From positions 1 through 29,442 of the forward strand of contig CARPYP010000023.1 in NCBI GenBank assembly GCA_949045875.1: DNA of 29,442 bases, read 5' to 3'. Source of the DNA: an uncultured Clostridia bacterium (lineage in GTDB: Bacteria > Bacillota > Clostridia > TANB77 > CAG-508). Positions 21,467 through 29,442 of this stretch are shown here, piece after piece (within the stretch, counting starts at the first letter, position 1; every line of letters starts with the position of its first letter). Below the pieces are notes generated by a model. The model was not told the origin of the DNA, did not search any database, and worked only from the letters and a program-made list of their open reading frames with translations. A program made the position numbers and the translations under genes.

Positions 21467-22198
21467 CTAGTTTTTTTCATATATTTCTAAAATTTTATCT
21501 GTATATGTTCCATCATCATTATAAATAATTAATGGCTCTCCAACCTTTAAAAATTTTCCTCCATATTTTACAGCTTTTACTAATACTCCATTTGGTGCTT
21601 TATTTCTTTTTGGATATATAAATTGTATTTCTTTTGGTTCTAGTTTATATTTTCTTAAATATTCAAATATATCTATTATTCTTTCTGGTCTATTTATCAT
21701 ATAAAAGGTTCCATAATCTTTTAATTGCTCACTAGCAACTCTTACAAAATCTTCTAGACTAGCTGTTATTTCATGCCTCGAAATCATTTTTATGCTATTT
21801 TCATTTACTATTCCTGTGTCCTTCTTTTTATATGGTGGATTTGTAATTACTATATCATATTTGGCTTGTCCGATTTTTTTTATGTCTTCATTAATTATTT
21901 CTATACTCTCTTCTAAATCATTCAATTTTATACTTCTTTGTGCCATTTCTGCTACATCTTTTTGTATCTCTATTGCTGTTATTCTTGATTTTTCTATTTT
22001 TTTAGATAGTAATATTGCTATTATACCAGTGCCTGTACCTAAATCTAATATTTTACTTCCTTTATTCTCTTCCTTTGCAAAATTTGCTAATATTATGCTA
22101 TCCATTCCAAAGCAGAACCAATTTTTGTTTTGAATTATCTTCAATCCCTTATATTCTAAATCATCTATTCTTTCATTCTCTTTTAATTCTATTTCCAT
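21467..22198 (-). CDS. yabB: tRNA1(Val) (adenine37-N6)-methyltransferase-like (TrmN6/YabB)
   Basis: 243 residues. N-terminal segment with FCFGMDSIILANF, Rossmann motif DLGTGTG (52-58), then TAIEIQKDVAEMAQRSIKLN and NPPY (120-123), the base-flipping motif of N6-adenine methyltransferases. The C-terminal ILEIYEKN ends the family pattern. The E. coli homologue methylates A37 of tRNA1(Val); substrate in Firmicutes is inferred. It is the first gene of a yabB-rsmI pair. A purine-rich site precedes the ATG. Confidence 0.9.
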   Translation of the reverse strand: MEIELKENERIDDLEYKGLKIIQNKNWFCFGMDSIILANFAKEENKGSKILDLGTGTGIIAILLSKKIEKSRITAIEIQKDVAEMAQRSIKLNDLEESIEIINEDIKKIGQAKYDIVITNPPYKKKDTGIVNENSIKMISRHEITASLEDFVRVASEQLKDYGTFYMINRPERIIDIFEYLRKYKLEPKEIQFIYPKRNKAPNGVLVKAVKYGGKFLKVGEPLIIYNDDGTYTDKILEIYEKN

Positions 22199-22306
22199 CT
22201 TATCCTCACATATAAATTTTATAAGAATATTATATATTAATTATATATTTTTTTCAACAAATTCGTTTTTGTAACATAGATGGATATATTAGAAAGGACT
22301 GATTAT

Positions 22307-22510
22307 ATGGATGAAAGATTATTTTATCGTTCTACTCCTGATAATTCAACTGCTCCACCTCCACCTCCTACCAATAAAACTAAAAAAAATAAAATAAATT
22401 TTAAAGAAAAAAAGAATAATACTATTAATTCTTTAAATGAAGTCGAGGGGTTTTTAAATGATTTTAAACATTTTAAGCGTTACATTCATCTTTATAAATT
22501 TTTTAAATGA
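22307..22510 (+). CDS. small proline-rich hypothetical protein
   Basis: 67 residues from MDERLFYRSTPDNSTAPPPP, with a run of five prolines, a Lys/Asn-rich middle and an amphipathic end (VEGFLNDFKHFKRYIHLYKF). I choose the ATG at 22307 (AAAGG nine bases upstream) over the one at 22280. I do not recognise the protein. It lies divergently from yabB and ends within the strong terminator at 22505-22535. Confidence 0.5.
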   Translation: MDERLFYRSTPDNSTAPPPPPTNKTKKNKINFKEKKNNTINSLNEVEGFLNDFKHFKRYIHLYKFFK

Positions 22511-22535
22511 TTAAAAGCTTTGCTTTTAATCATTT
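22505..22535. terminator. bidirectional terminator
   Basis: Perfect 14-base arms AAATGATTAAAAGC (22505-22518) and GCTTTTAATCATTT (22522-22535) with a 3-base loop, shared by convergent genes. Confidence 0.8.
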
Positions 22536-23077
22536 CTTTGAAAATTCTCTTGAAAGTTTATATTTCCATCCTTAAATCCTAAGTTTTCTTCTCCATCAAT
22601 AAAAATTCTGACAAAGTTAACCTCATTTAATTCTGTTAAAGTATTTACAATAGAATATATTGTCTTACTTTCATTATCCAATCCACCTTCATGATTATTA
22701 ATAAATTCCTTAGATAAATTTACATGTATACATTCTCCATTAATATTTATATCATTTATTTTTGTTCCTTCTGGTATTGTTCCTTGTAAATTTTCAGTTT
22801 TAGGTCCTTCTATTAGCATCTCTACTAATGATTTATATGGATTATTTGCCAATACCTTAACATCAATCATTCTATTTTCTTTAGTTAATTCTCCTGTTTG
22901 CTTATCTTTAAAATATAAAGATATCATTGTCTTTCGTTCTTGCTCTTCACTAATCTCCTCTTCAGGTATTATTTCTCCTTGTACAATCTCTTCTTGTCTA
23001 CCTCTTGTGCAAAAGAAAATAATACCACATATTATTAATAAGATTACCAATACTATTACTAGTCTTTTAAATTTCAT
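22526..23077 (-). CDS. GerMN-domain protein (sporulation/germination)
   Basis: 183 residues. An N-terminal membrane anchor (about 5-25), an acidic linker (EEIVQGEIIPEEEISEEQE), then the GerMN domain (about 47-180). Key segments are TMISLYFKDKQTGELTKENR, SLVEMLIEGPKTENLQGTIP, VNLSKEFINNHEGG and TIYSIVNTLTELNEVNFVRI. GerM-type proteins function in sporulation or germination, probably at the spore envelope or cell wall. The start is preceded by GGAGGAGAAAGG. No lipobox is convincing. The gene is monocistronic and ends at the shared terminator. Confidence 0.85.
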   Translation of the reverse strand: MKFKRLVIVLVILLIICGIIFFCTRGRQEEIVQGEIIPEEEISEEQERKTMISLYFKDKQTGELTKENRMIDVKVLANNPYKSLVEMLIEGPKTENLQGTIPEGTKINDININGECIHVNLSKEFINNHEGGLDNESKTIYSIVNTLTELNEVNFVRIFIDGEENLGFKDGNINFQENFQRND

Positions 23078-23172
23078 CCTTTCTCCTCCTCTTTAACAAA
23101 TCTTTTGATTTTTTCTCTTTAATGTATATTACCTTGTCTTTCTTTTAGAACCATTTTTTCCACTTTCTTACA

Positions 23173-23201
23173 TTGACAAAATTAATAATTCATTGTAGAA
23201 T
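23173..23201 (+). promoter_or_regulatory. promoter of the activase gene
   Basis: TTGACA (23173-23178), a 17-base spacer and TAGAAT (23196-23201), 164 bases before the start. The leader (23202-23364) contains no clear structure but is longer than usual. Confidence 0.6.
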
Positions 23202-23364
23202 GTGTTATAATTATAAGCATATATAAAGAGTTTTTATTAATAAAGTTTAATAGAAATTCTGAAATCTTTCATATTTATTTTTAATGAGGAATTAACTATT
23301 ATATTTGATTTCTCTAAATATAGAAATTTTTCTTAGTTTATAATTAAGGAGGATTTATAATTTT

Positions 23365-26300
23365 ATGGAAAATAATACTATATTACATGTTGGTCTTGAC
23401 GTTGGGTCTACAACTGTAAAGATAGCTGTATTAGATGAAAATCTAAATACTATATATACTGCATATGAAAGGCATTTTTCAGATACAAAAAACACTGTCT
23501 GTAATGTTTTACATATGCTTGTAGAAAAATATCCTAACTACAATTTTACAATTTCGCTTACTGGCTCAGGTGCTATGTCTGCCAGTAAATTTTTAGATTT
23601 ACCTTTTATTCAAGAAGTAGTATCTTGTAAACGTGCTGTTGAAAAATACATACCCAAAACTGATGTTGTAATAGAACTTGGCGGAGAAGATGCTAAAATT
23701 ATATATTTTGATAAATCTGTTGAGCAACGTATGAATGGAACATGTGCAGGAGGAACAGGTGCTTTTATAGACCAGATGGCAAGTTTATTACATACGGATA
23801 CAGAAGGTTTAAATGAATTAGCAAAAAACTATAAAACAATATATCCTATAGCCTCTAGATGTGGTGTTTTTGCAAAAACTGATATACAGCCATTAATTAA
23901 TGAAGGGGCAGCCAAAGAAGACATTTCTGCTTCTATATTTCAAGCTGTAGTTAATCAAACTATCAGTGGTCTTGCATGTGGTAGACCTATCCGTGGTCAT
24001 GTAGCTTTCTTAGGTGGACCTTTAAATTATCTCTCTGAATTAAGAAAAAGATTTATAGAAACTTTAGGACTAAATGATGATACAACAATTATTCCAAAAG
24101 ATGCACATTTACTTGTTGCAAAAGGGGCGGCTCTTGATTCCGTAAGAACCGACGCTATATCTGCTCAGAAATTAAAAAGCAAAATTGAAGTATTAAAAAT
24201 CTCACATGATGATACTAGCAAACCATTAAAGCCTCTGTTTTCTATTGATGCGGAATATAATGAATTTAAAAATAGACATTCAAAGGCAATGGTTAAAAAA
24301 GGAAATTTAAAAGCTTTCAAAGGAGATTGTTTTCTTGGTATAGACGCTGGATCTACAACTACTAAACTAGTTGTAATTGACAGAGATGGAAACTTATTGT
24401 ATTCATTATATAAAAATAATGAAGGTGATCCGCTAAAAAGTGTTATAAATATGCTAAAGGAAACTTACTCTATTCTCCCTAAAGAAGCAACTTTACGATT
24501 TGCTGGTGTTACAGGATATGGAGAAAAATTGATACAAACTGCTTTAAATGTAGATTTAAATGAAATTGAAACTATTGCTCACTACAGAGCGGCTTCCGAA
24601 TTTATGCCTAATGTAACTAGTATAGTTGATATTGGTGGTCAAGACATGAAATACATAAAAATTAAAAATGGTATAATTGATAATATAATGTTAAATGAAG
24701 CATGTTCTTCTGGATGTGGTTCATTCATTGAAACATTTGCAAAAAGTTTAAATTTAACAATACATGATTTTGTAGAAGCTGCTTTAGAAGCTAGAACTCC
24801 TGTGGATTTAGGCTCAAGATGTACAGTTTTTATGAATTCTAAAATTAAGCAGGCTCAAAAAGAAGGTTATTCTGTTGGTGATATTTCTGCAGGATTATCA
24901 TACTCTGTAATAAAAAATGCAATTCAAAAAGTCATGAAAGTAAGGGATTCTGAAACTTTAGGAAATCATATTGTAGTTCAAGGAGGAACTTTTTATAATG
25001 ATGCTGTACTTCGTGCATTTGAATTAATAGTTGGAAAAGAAGTAGTACGTCCAGATATCTCTGGACTAATGGGTGCTTATGGTGTTTCTTTACTTGCAAA
25101 AGAGCAATTTGAATTAAATTTAGATATGGAATATACCTCTACTATAACTAAATTAGAAGATTTAGATACACTAGATATAAAAATCACCCATACACGTTGT
25201 AATGGTTGTGAAAATCATTGTTTACTCACAATAAATAGATTTAATAATAAAAAAAGTTATATCTCAGGAAACCGTTGCGAAAAAGGAACTGGAATAGTTT
25301 CATTAAACAAAGAATTACCTAATTTGATTAAATATAAAAATGATAGACTATTTAATTATGAACCCTTGTCAGAAGAGAAATCAACTCGCGGAACTATTGG
25401 TATCCCTAGGGTTTTAAATATGTATGAAGATTATCCCTTTTGGTTTACTTTTCTTACACACTTAGGATTTAGAGTAATACTTTCAGAAAAAAGTACACGT
25501 AAAACTTATGAAAACGGTATGGAATCAATGCCATCTGAATCAGTGTGCTATCCTGCTAAGCTCTCTCATGGACATATAAAAAATCTAATTGATTCTGGAA
25601 TAAAAACTATATTCTATCCTTGTATTCCATATTCTAGAAAAGAATATGAAAAAGCAGATAATCATTACAATTGTCCTATTGTAATTTCTTATTCTGAAGT
25701 ACTAAAAAATAATATTGAGGAATTGAAAGATATTAAATATATTAATCCTTTTTTACCATTGGAGCCAAAAAAATTGGTTAAAAGGATATTAGAATTAGAT
25801 GAATTTAAAGAATATAAGTTTACCAGAAAAGAATTATGTGAAGCGTCTGAGCTTGCAGAAAATGAATACCAAAGATTTAAAAATGATGTTCATCAAAAAG
25901 GTCAAGAAGCTCTTAAATATATGGAGCAACACAATTTGAAGGGAATTGTTTTATCTGGTAGACCTTATCATGTTGATCCTGAAATTAATCATGGTATAGA
26001 TACATTAATTACAGGACTAGGTCTTTGTGTATTAACAGAAGATTCAATTTCAAATCTTGCACAGGCTAAAAGACCTTTACGTGTAGTAGACCAATGGTCA
26101 TATCATGCAAGACTATATGCAGCAGCTGATTTCGTTGGAAAACATGATAATTTAGAACTCGTTCAGTTAAACTCATTTGGATGTGGTGTTGACGCAGTTA
26201 CAACAGATCAAGTTGAAGAAATCCTTTCAAGTTACCAAAAAATGTATACTTTAATAAAAATAGATGAAGTTAATAATTTAGGAGCAGTACGTATCCGTAT

Positions 26301-27708
26301 TCGTTCACTTCTTGCAAGTATGGAAAAACGACTATCTAAAAAGAGAAATAACGAACATATAAATGGAGATTATGGAATTAATAAAATTCCATTTACAAAA
26401 GAAATGAGGAAAGATTATACCATTTTAATACCTCAAATGGCTCCTATTCATTTTGAATTAATCGAATCTGCCGTCTCTTCTTGCGGATATAATGTAAAAC
26501 TATTAAAAGAGTGTACACAAAATACAGTCGAAACTGGTTTAAAATATGTAAATAATGATGCATGTTATCCTTCAATTTTAACTACAGGTCAAATGATAGA
26601 GGCTTTACAATCTGGTGAATATGACTTAAATAAAACCGCATTAATTATGTCCCAAACAGGTGGAGGATGTCGTGCAACTAACTATATTGGATTCATTAGA
26701 AAGGCATTAAAAGATGCAGGATTTCCACAAATTCCAGTAATATCCTTTAATGTTGTTGGTATGGAGAAAAATACTGGTTTTAAAATTTCTGCTGAAATGG
26801 CTGAAAAGTTATTGAAATCTGTTGTATATGGAGATTTATTGCAAAAAATGCTTATGAAAAATAGAGCTTATGAAATAAATAAAGGAGAAACAGAAAATCT
26901 CTATAATATATGGATGGAAAAATGTAAGGCAATTTTAAGCAAATCAGGTACAAAAGAATTTAAAAAAAGCATTTACGAAATAGTAGATGACTTTGAAAAA
27001 ATTTCACTAGATACATCCATTAAAAAACCAAAAGTTGGAGTCGTTGGAGAGGTATTAATAAAATACCATCCATTTGGAAATAATTTTGTAGCAAATGTTT
27101 TAGAAAACGAAGGTGCAGAAATAATACTACCTGATTTCATGGGATTTATAAAGTTTATAGCTACACACAAAGTTACCTTTAATGAACTTCTAAAAACAGA
27201 TAAAACAAAAGCAACCATATTTAAATTAGCAATAAAATTAATGGATATATTTGAAAAAGACTTAAAAATTGCACTTTCAAAATCAAAAAAAGGTTACATG
27301 CAACCATGTAATATATGGGAATTGGAAGAGAAAGTAAAAGATGTGTTATCAATCGGAAATCAAACTGGCGAAGGTTGGTTTTTAACCGCAGAAATGATTG
27401 AATACATCGAACATGGAATTCCTAATATAGTTTGTGTGCAACCGTTTGCATGTTTACCAAATCATGTAGTTGGAAAAGGCGTTATAAAAACCATTCGAGA
27501 AAAGTATCCTAATGCTAATATCTCTCCTGTTGACTATGATCCAGGAGCCAGTGAAGCAAATCAAACAAATAGACTTAAATTATTAATGACCGTTGCAAAA
27601 GATAATTTGTTAAAATCCGAACAAGAGTTAAATGCAATCAAATTTGAAAATAATACTAAAATTGAAAATAATTATATTGATAGTAGTGAAACATCAAAAA
27701 TAAATTAA
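23365..27708 (+). CDS. giant acyl-CoA dehydratase activase-related protein
   Basis: 1447 residues. Two ASKHA ATPase/activase domains occur in tandem: the first (about 5-262) with LDVGSTT (11-17), C127 in NGTCAGGTG and C166 in ASRCGVF; the second (about 322-580) with IDAGSTT (326-332), C447/C451 in EACSSGCG and C486 in GSRCTVF. C127/C166 correspond to the cysteines holding the [4Fe-4S] cluster in HgdC. Then a DUF2229/HgdB-like part (about 600-1440) follows, with HTRCNGCENHC (cysteine cluster), SESVCYPAKLSHGH, SGRPYHVDPEINHG, NNDACYPSILTTGQM and QTGGGCRATNY. HgdC-type activases use ATP to inject an electron into 2-hydroxyacyl-CoA dehydratases. The substrate of this long form is not established. 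AAGGAGG is 12 bases before the ATG, and a strong terminator follows. Confidence 0.9.
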   Translation: MENNTILHVGLDVGSTTVKIAVLDENLNTIYTAYERHFSDTKNTVCNVLHMLVEKYPNYNFTISLTGSGAMSASKFLDLPFIQEVVSCKRAVEKYIPKTDVVIELGGEDAKIIYFDKSVEQRMNGTCAGGTGAFIDQMASLLHTDTEGLNELAKNYKTIYPIASRCGVFAKTDIQPLINEGAAKEDISASIFQAVVNQTISGLACGRPIRGHVAFLGGPLNYLSELRKRFIETLGLNDDTTIIPKDAHLLVAKGAALDSVRTDAISAQKLKSKIEVLKISHDDTSKPLKPLFSIDAEYNEFKNRHSKAMVKKGNLKAFKGDCFLGIDAGSTTTKLVVIDRDGNLLYSLYKNNEGDPLKSVINMLKETYSILPKEATLRFAGVTGYGEKLIQTALNVDLNEIETIAHYRAASEFMPNVTSIVDIGGQDMKYIKIKNGIIDNIMLNEACSSGCGSFIETFAKSLNLTIHDFVEAALEARTPVDLGSRCTVFMNSKIKQAQKEGYSVGDISAGLSYSVIKNAIQKVMKVRDSETLGNHIVVQGGTFYNDAVLRAFELIVGKEVVRPDISGLMGAYGVSLLAKEQFELNLDMEYTSTITKLEDLDTLDIKITHTRCNGCENHCLLTINRFNNKKSYISGNRCEKGTGIVSLNKELPNLIKYKNDRLFNYEPLSEEKSTRGTIGIPRVLNMYEDYPFWFTFLTHLGFRVILSEKSTRKTYENGMESMPSESVCYPAKLSHGHIKNLIDSGIKTIFYPCIPYSRKEYEKADNHYNCPIVISYSEVLKNNIEELKDIKYINPFLPLEPKKLVKRILELDEFKEYKFTRKELCEASELAENEYQRFKNDVHQKGQEALKYMEQHNLKGIVLSGRPYHVDPEINHGIDTLITGLGLCVLTEDSISNLAQAKRPLRVVDQWSYHARLYAAADFVGKHDNLELVQLNSFGCGVDAVTTDQVEEILSSYQKMYTLIKIDEVNNLGAVRIRIRSLLASMEKRLSKKRNNEHINGDYGINKIPFTKEMRKDYTILIPQMAPIHFELIESAVSSCGYNVKLLKECTQNTVETGLKYVNNDACYPSILTTGQMIEALQSGEYDLNKTALIMSQTGGGCRATNYIGFIRKALKDAGFPQIPVISFNVVGMEKNTGFKISAEMAEKLLKSVVYGDLLQKMLMKNRAYEINKGETENLYNIWMEKCKAILSKSGTKEFKKSIYEIVDDFEKISLDTSIKKPKVGVVGEVLIKYHPFGNNFVANVLENEGAEIILPDFMGFIKFIATHKVTFNELLKTDKTKATIFKLAIKLMDIFEKDLKIALSKSKKGYMQPCNIWELEEKVKDVLSIGNQTGEGWFLTAEMIEYIEHGIPNIVCVQPFACLPNHVVGKGVIKTIREKYPNANISPVDYDPGASEANQTNRLKLLMTVAKDNLLKSEQELNAIKFENNTKIENNYIDSSETSKIN

Positions 27709-27760
27709 TATTTAATAATTATCTGATTATACTTTTATAAATCTCTATTTATTTTGATTA

Positions 27761-27797
27761 AATCCAATTTATACAATTATTTTGTGTAAATTGGATT
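27761..27797 (+). terminator. strong intrinsic terminator after the activase gene
   Basis: 16-base arms AATCCAATTTATACAA (27761-27776) and TTGTGTAAATTGGATT (27782-27797) pair with one G-T pair around TTATT. TTTC follows. Confidence 0.8.
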
Positions 27798-27936
27798 TTC
27801 TGTATAACTTTTTCTTCAAAATTTTAATTAAATTGTAAAATCATAACTGTTGACATATGAATATTAAATTTTAGTATTAAAATATCATGTTAATTCAATA
27901 AATTATTAAATATTCGTATCTAACTTTCCGTTTTAA

Positions 27937-27957
27937 TTATCCACAAAGTTATCCACA
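27937..27957 (+). promoter_or_regulatory. two perfect DnaA boxes in tandem
   Basis: TTATCCACA at 27937-27945 and again at 27949-27957, the consensus box, separated by AAG. They are followed by A/T-only stretches such as ATTTTGTAATATTTTATACA. They may mark an origin or a DnaA-regulated site. Strict boxes at this spacing are rare by chance even in AT-rich DNA. Confidence 0.75.
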
Positions 27958-28592
27958 TTTGTTGTTTCCGTTGTCTTTACAAATTTTCATATTTTGTAAT
28001 ATTTTATACAAATATTATGGCTAAACAATTACACTTTTGACTTTTTGATGGTATTTTTTTTGCGCTAATTTTTATGAAATTTTTTTAATATTTTTTATAT
28101 TGTATTTTAAAATAAAATTTCCTGTAATAGTTGAATTTAAAAGTTTCTGTGTTTTTCTATTTTATATATTTCACAAAAAAATTTATATTAATTTTATTGT
28201 TAATTTTTTAATTTTTAATTTAATTAAAAGATTTGCTTTTTTGTTTATTATTCTTAATTACCTTTATTAATTTTTATTGTTGTATTTTATCCCCATTTAT
28301 TATATTTAAATGTGGATTTATTACATTTTATATAAACTTTACATTAAAAATTAATTATAGCTTATCATTTCAAATATTCCGTAACACTTTAATCTTTGTA
28401 ATAATTTTGTTTTATTAAATAGCTTCTTACTTAAATTTCTAATTTATTTCCTTCATTTTATCATCTGCCTTTTCTTGAACTAAATAATACTATGCGGTTG
28501 TAATTATATTCACTGTTTTATAATTTCTTTCATACAATTTCTATAAATTCAATTTCCTGTTTTATATTTTTAATTTTTATCAAATTTTCTAC

Positions 28593-28632
28593 GTTTTTAT
28601 TTTTCGTTGCTTGTTTTTATTTTTCGTTGCTT
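28593..28632 (+). repeat. perfect 20-bp tandem repeat
   Basis: GTTTTTATTTTTCGTTGCTT occurs twice in immediate succession (28593-28612, 28613-28632) within the G-poor region. Confidence 0.85.
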
Positions 28633-29442
28633 TCTAATTCTATACAATTTAAGTTTTATTTCATTTTTTTAATCTAACTTTTCCTTTTTACTCTTGAGCA
28701 TTTTTATAACTCTTTTTTACTCAGATGTTTTTCTATTTTCATTTTAACATTTATTTTAAACTTAAATGTTCTTATTTCAAATTAATTTTATTTATTTCAA
28801 ATTTCTTTTTTATTTTGATATTTCCTTTTTTATTTCTTATTTTCATTATTTCAATTTTTTATTTATTTCAATTAATAATCTTTTATTAACTATTTTATTT
28901 TTAAATTTTCATTTATTCTTTTCTTATTTTATTTTTTTATCTCTATATTCTTTCTAAATTTATTTTCATTTTTTTACTTGGTTTCTGTATTTACTTGTTA
29001 CATTTTTATAATATTAATCTTTATCTCAATTAATATTCTTACTCTTTTTAATTTTCTTTTATTTTTTACTCAGTTACTATATTTACTTTTTTAATTATAA
29101 TAATTATTAATTTCCTATATCAATTATTTTTTCATTCTCTTTTTTCTATATCTTCTTCTATAAAATCTAACAATATCTTTTTAGTCCCCTCATATTTTCT
29201 ATCAGTATATTTAATCTTTTTTACTTTGTACACTATTACTTATACCTTACTTAATTACTTTACATTTTACTGTACAAATACTATTTCTTCCTATTATTTT
29301 CATTTCTGTTTTTTATAATCTTTTCTTTACATTTCCTTTAACATAAATCTTATGTATTCGTTGATATTAGGTGTTTTCACCTGTTCTAATTTTTGTGTTT
29401 TTCACTTTTTCTAATCTTCATTTTTCTACTTTTTTCGTCTCT

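Larger units (their letters stand above)
27798..29442. other. long gene-free, T-rich and G-poor region
   Basis: About 1.65 kb without a credible gene on either strand; the longest frames (28233-28418, 28766-28957) are low-complexity Phe/Leu/Ile runs. From about 28430 to the end the plus strand is almost all T, A and C, with very few G. A 14-base hairpin AGGTG-TTTT-CACCT (29369-29382) lies near the end. The region begins with two DnaA boxes. I see no tRNA or rRNA. Confidence 0.6.

Noticed and set aside
28233..28957. Two plus-strand frames of about 60 codons
   Set aside because: Phe/Leu/Ile-rich translations of T-rich DNA without a ribosome binding site.

Overview
The window is very AT-rich DNA from a low-GC Gram-positive bacterium. 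It is most likely an anaerobic, spore-forming member of the Clostridia. The evidence is spmA/spmB, a GerMN-domain protein, AbrB/SpoVT-type regulators with zinc ribbons, the yabB-rsmI-abrB neighbourhood known from Bacillus subtilis, and a giant 2-hydroxyacyl-CoA dehydratase activase-type protein typical of strict anaerobes. Shine-Dalgarno sequences are strong (AAGGAGG). I cannot name the species.

Layout. (1) 1-169: the far flank of an island. It has a terminator and, just beyond it, what looks like the 5' end of a group II intron running out of the window. (2) About 159-6712: integrative island 1, inserted at the 3' end of tRNA-Pro(UGG). Its ends are a repeated tRNA 3' segment (159-169 and 6702-6712) and paired TTGCAGTA sites that look like integrase arm sites. 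It carries a HigBA-type toxin-antitoxin pair, a truncated second antitoxin, XRE and other small regulators, an excisionase-like protein, a frameshifted gene, several unknown small proteins and a tyrosine integrase. (3) 6780-11430: a decaying accessory stretch. Intact genes (a PPOX-fold protein, a small membrane protein, a serine beta-lactamase-like hydrolase, a short TIR-like protein) are mixed with remnants of an ankyrin protein, two alpha/beta hydrolases and an IS91-type transposase. (4) About 11824-18482: integrative island 2, which splits a tRNA-Arg(ACG) gene inside its anticodon loop. The 3' half is at 11786-11830, the 5' half at 18476-18514, and both share the 7-bp core CTACGAA. The island carries a complete tRNA-Arg(ACG) of its own beside its integrase. 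A second, older copy of the integrase 3' end sits next to the split 3' half, so two related elements have used this locus.

(5) 18515-23364: a conserved chromosomal block. It holds a structured RNA candidate ending in a terminator, spmA-spmB, an abrB-like gene, rsmI and yabB (a tRNA methyltransferase homologue), a small proline-containing protein and a GerMN protein. (6) 23365-27708: one 1447-residue gene with two ASKHA ATPase/activase domains and a long CoA-dehydratase-activase-related C-terminal part. (7) 27709-29442: a gene-free, strongly T-rich and G-poor stretch. It begins with a strong terminator followed by two perfect, adjacent DnaA boxes, so it is a candidate origin-type or DnaA-controlled region.

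The most interesting material is island 2 (self-supplied replacement tRNA, tandem integrase-tRNA modules, five ~72-bp repeats ahead of xis-int, a folded origin-like block), the matched promoter-embedded operators of island 1, and the DnaA-box/G-poor region at the right end.
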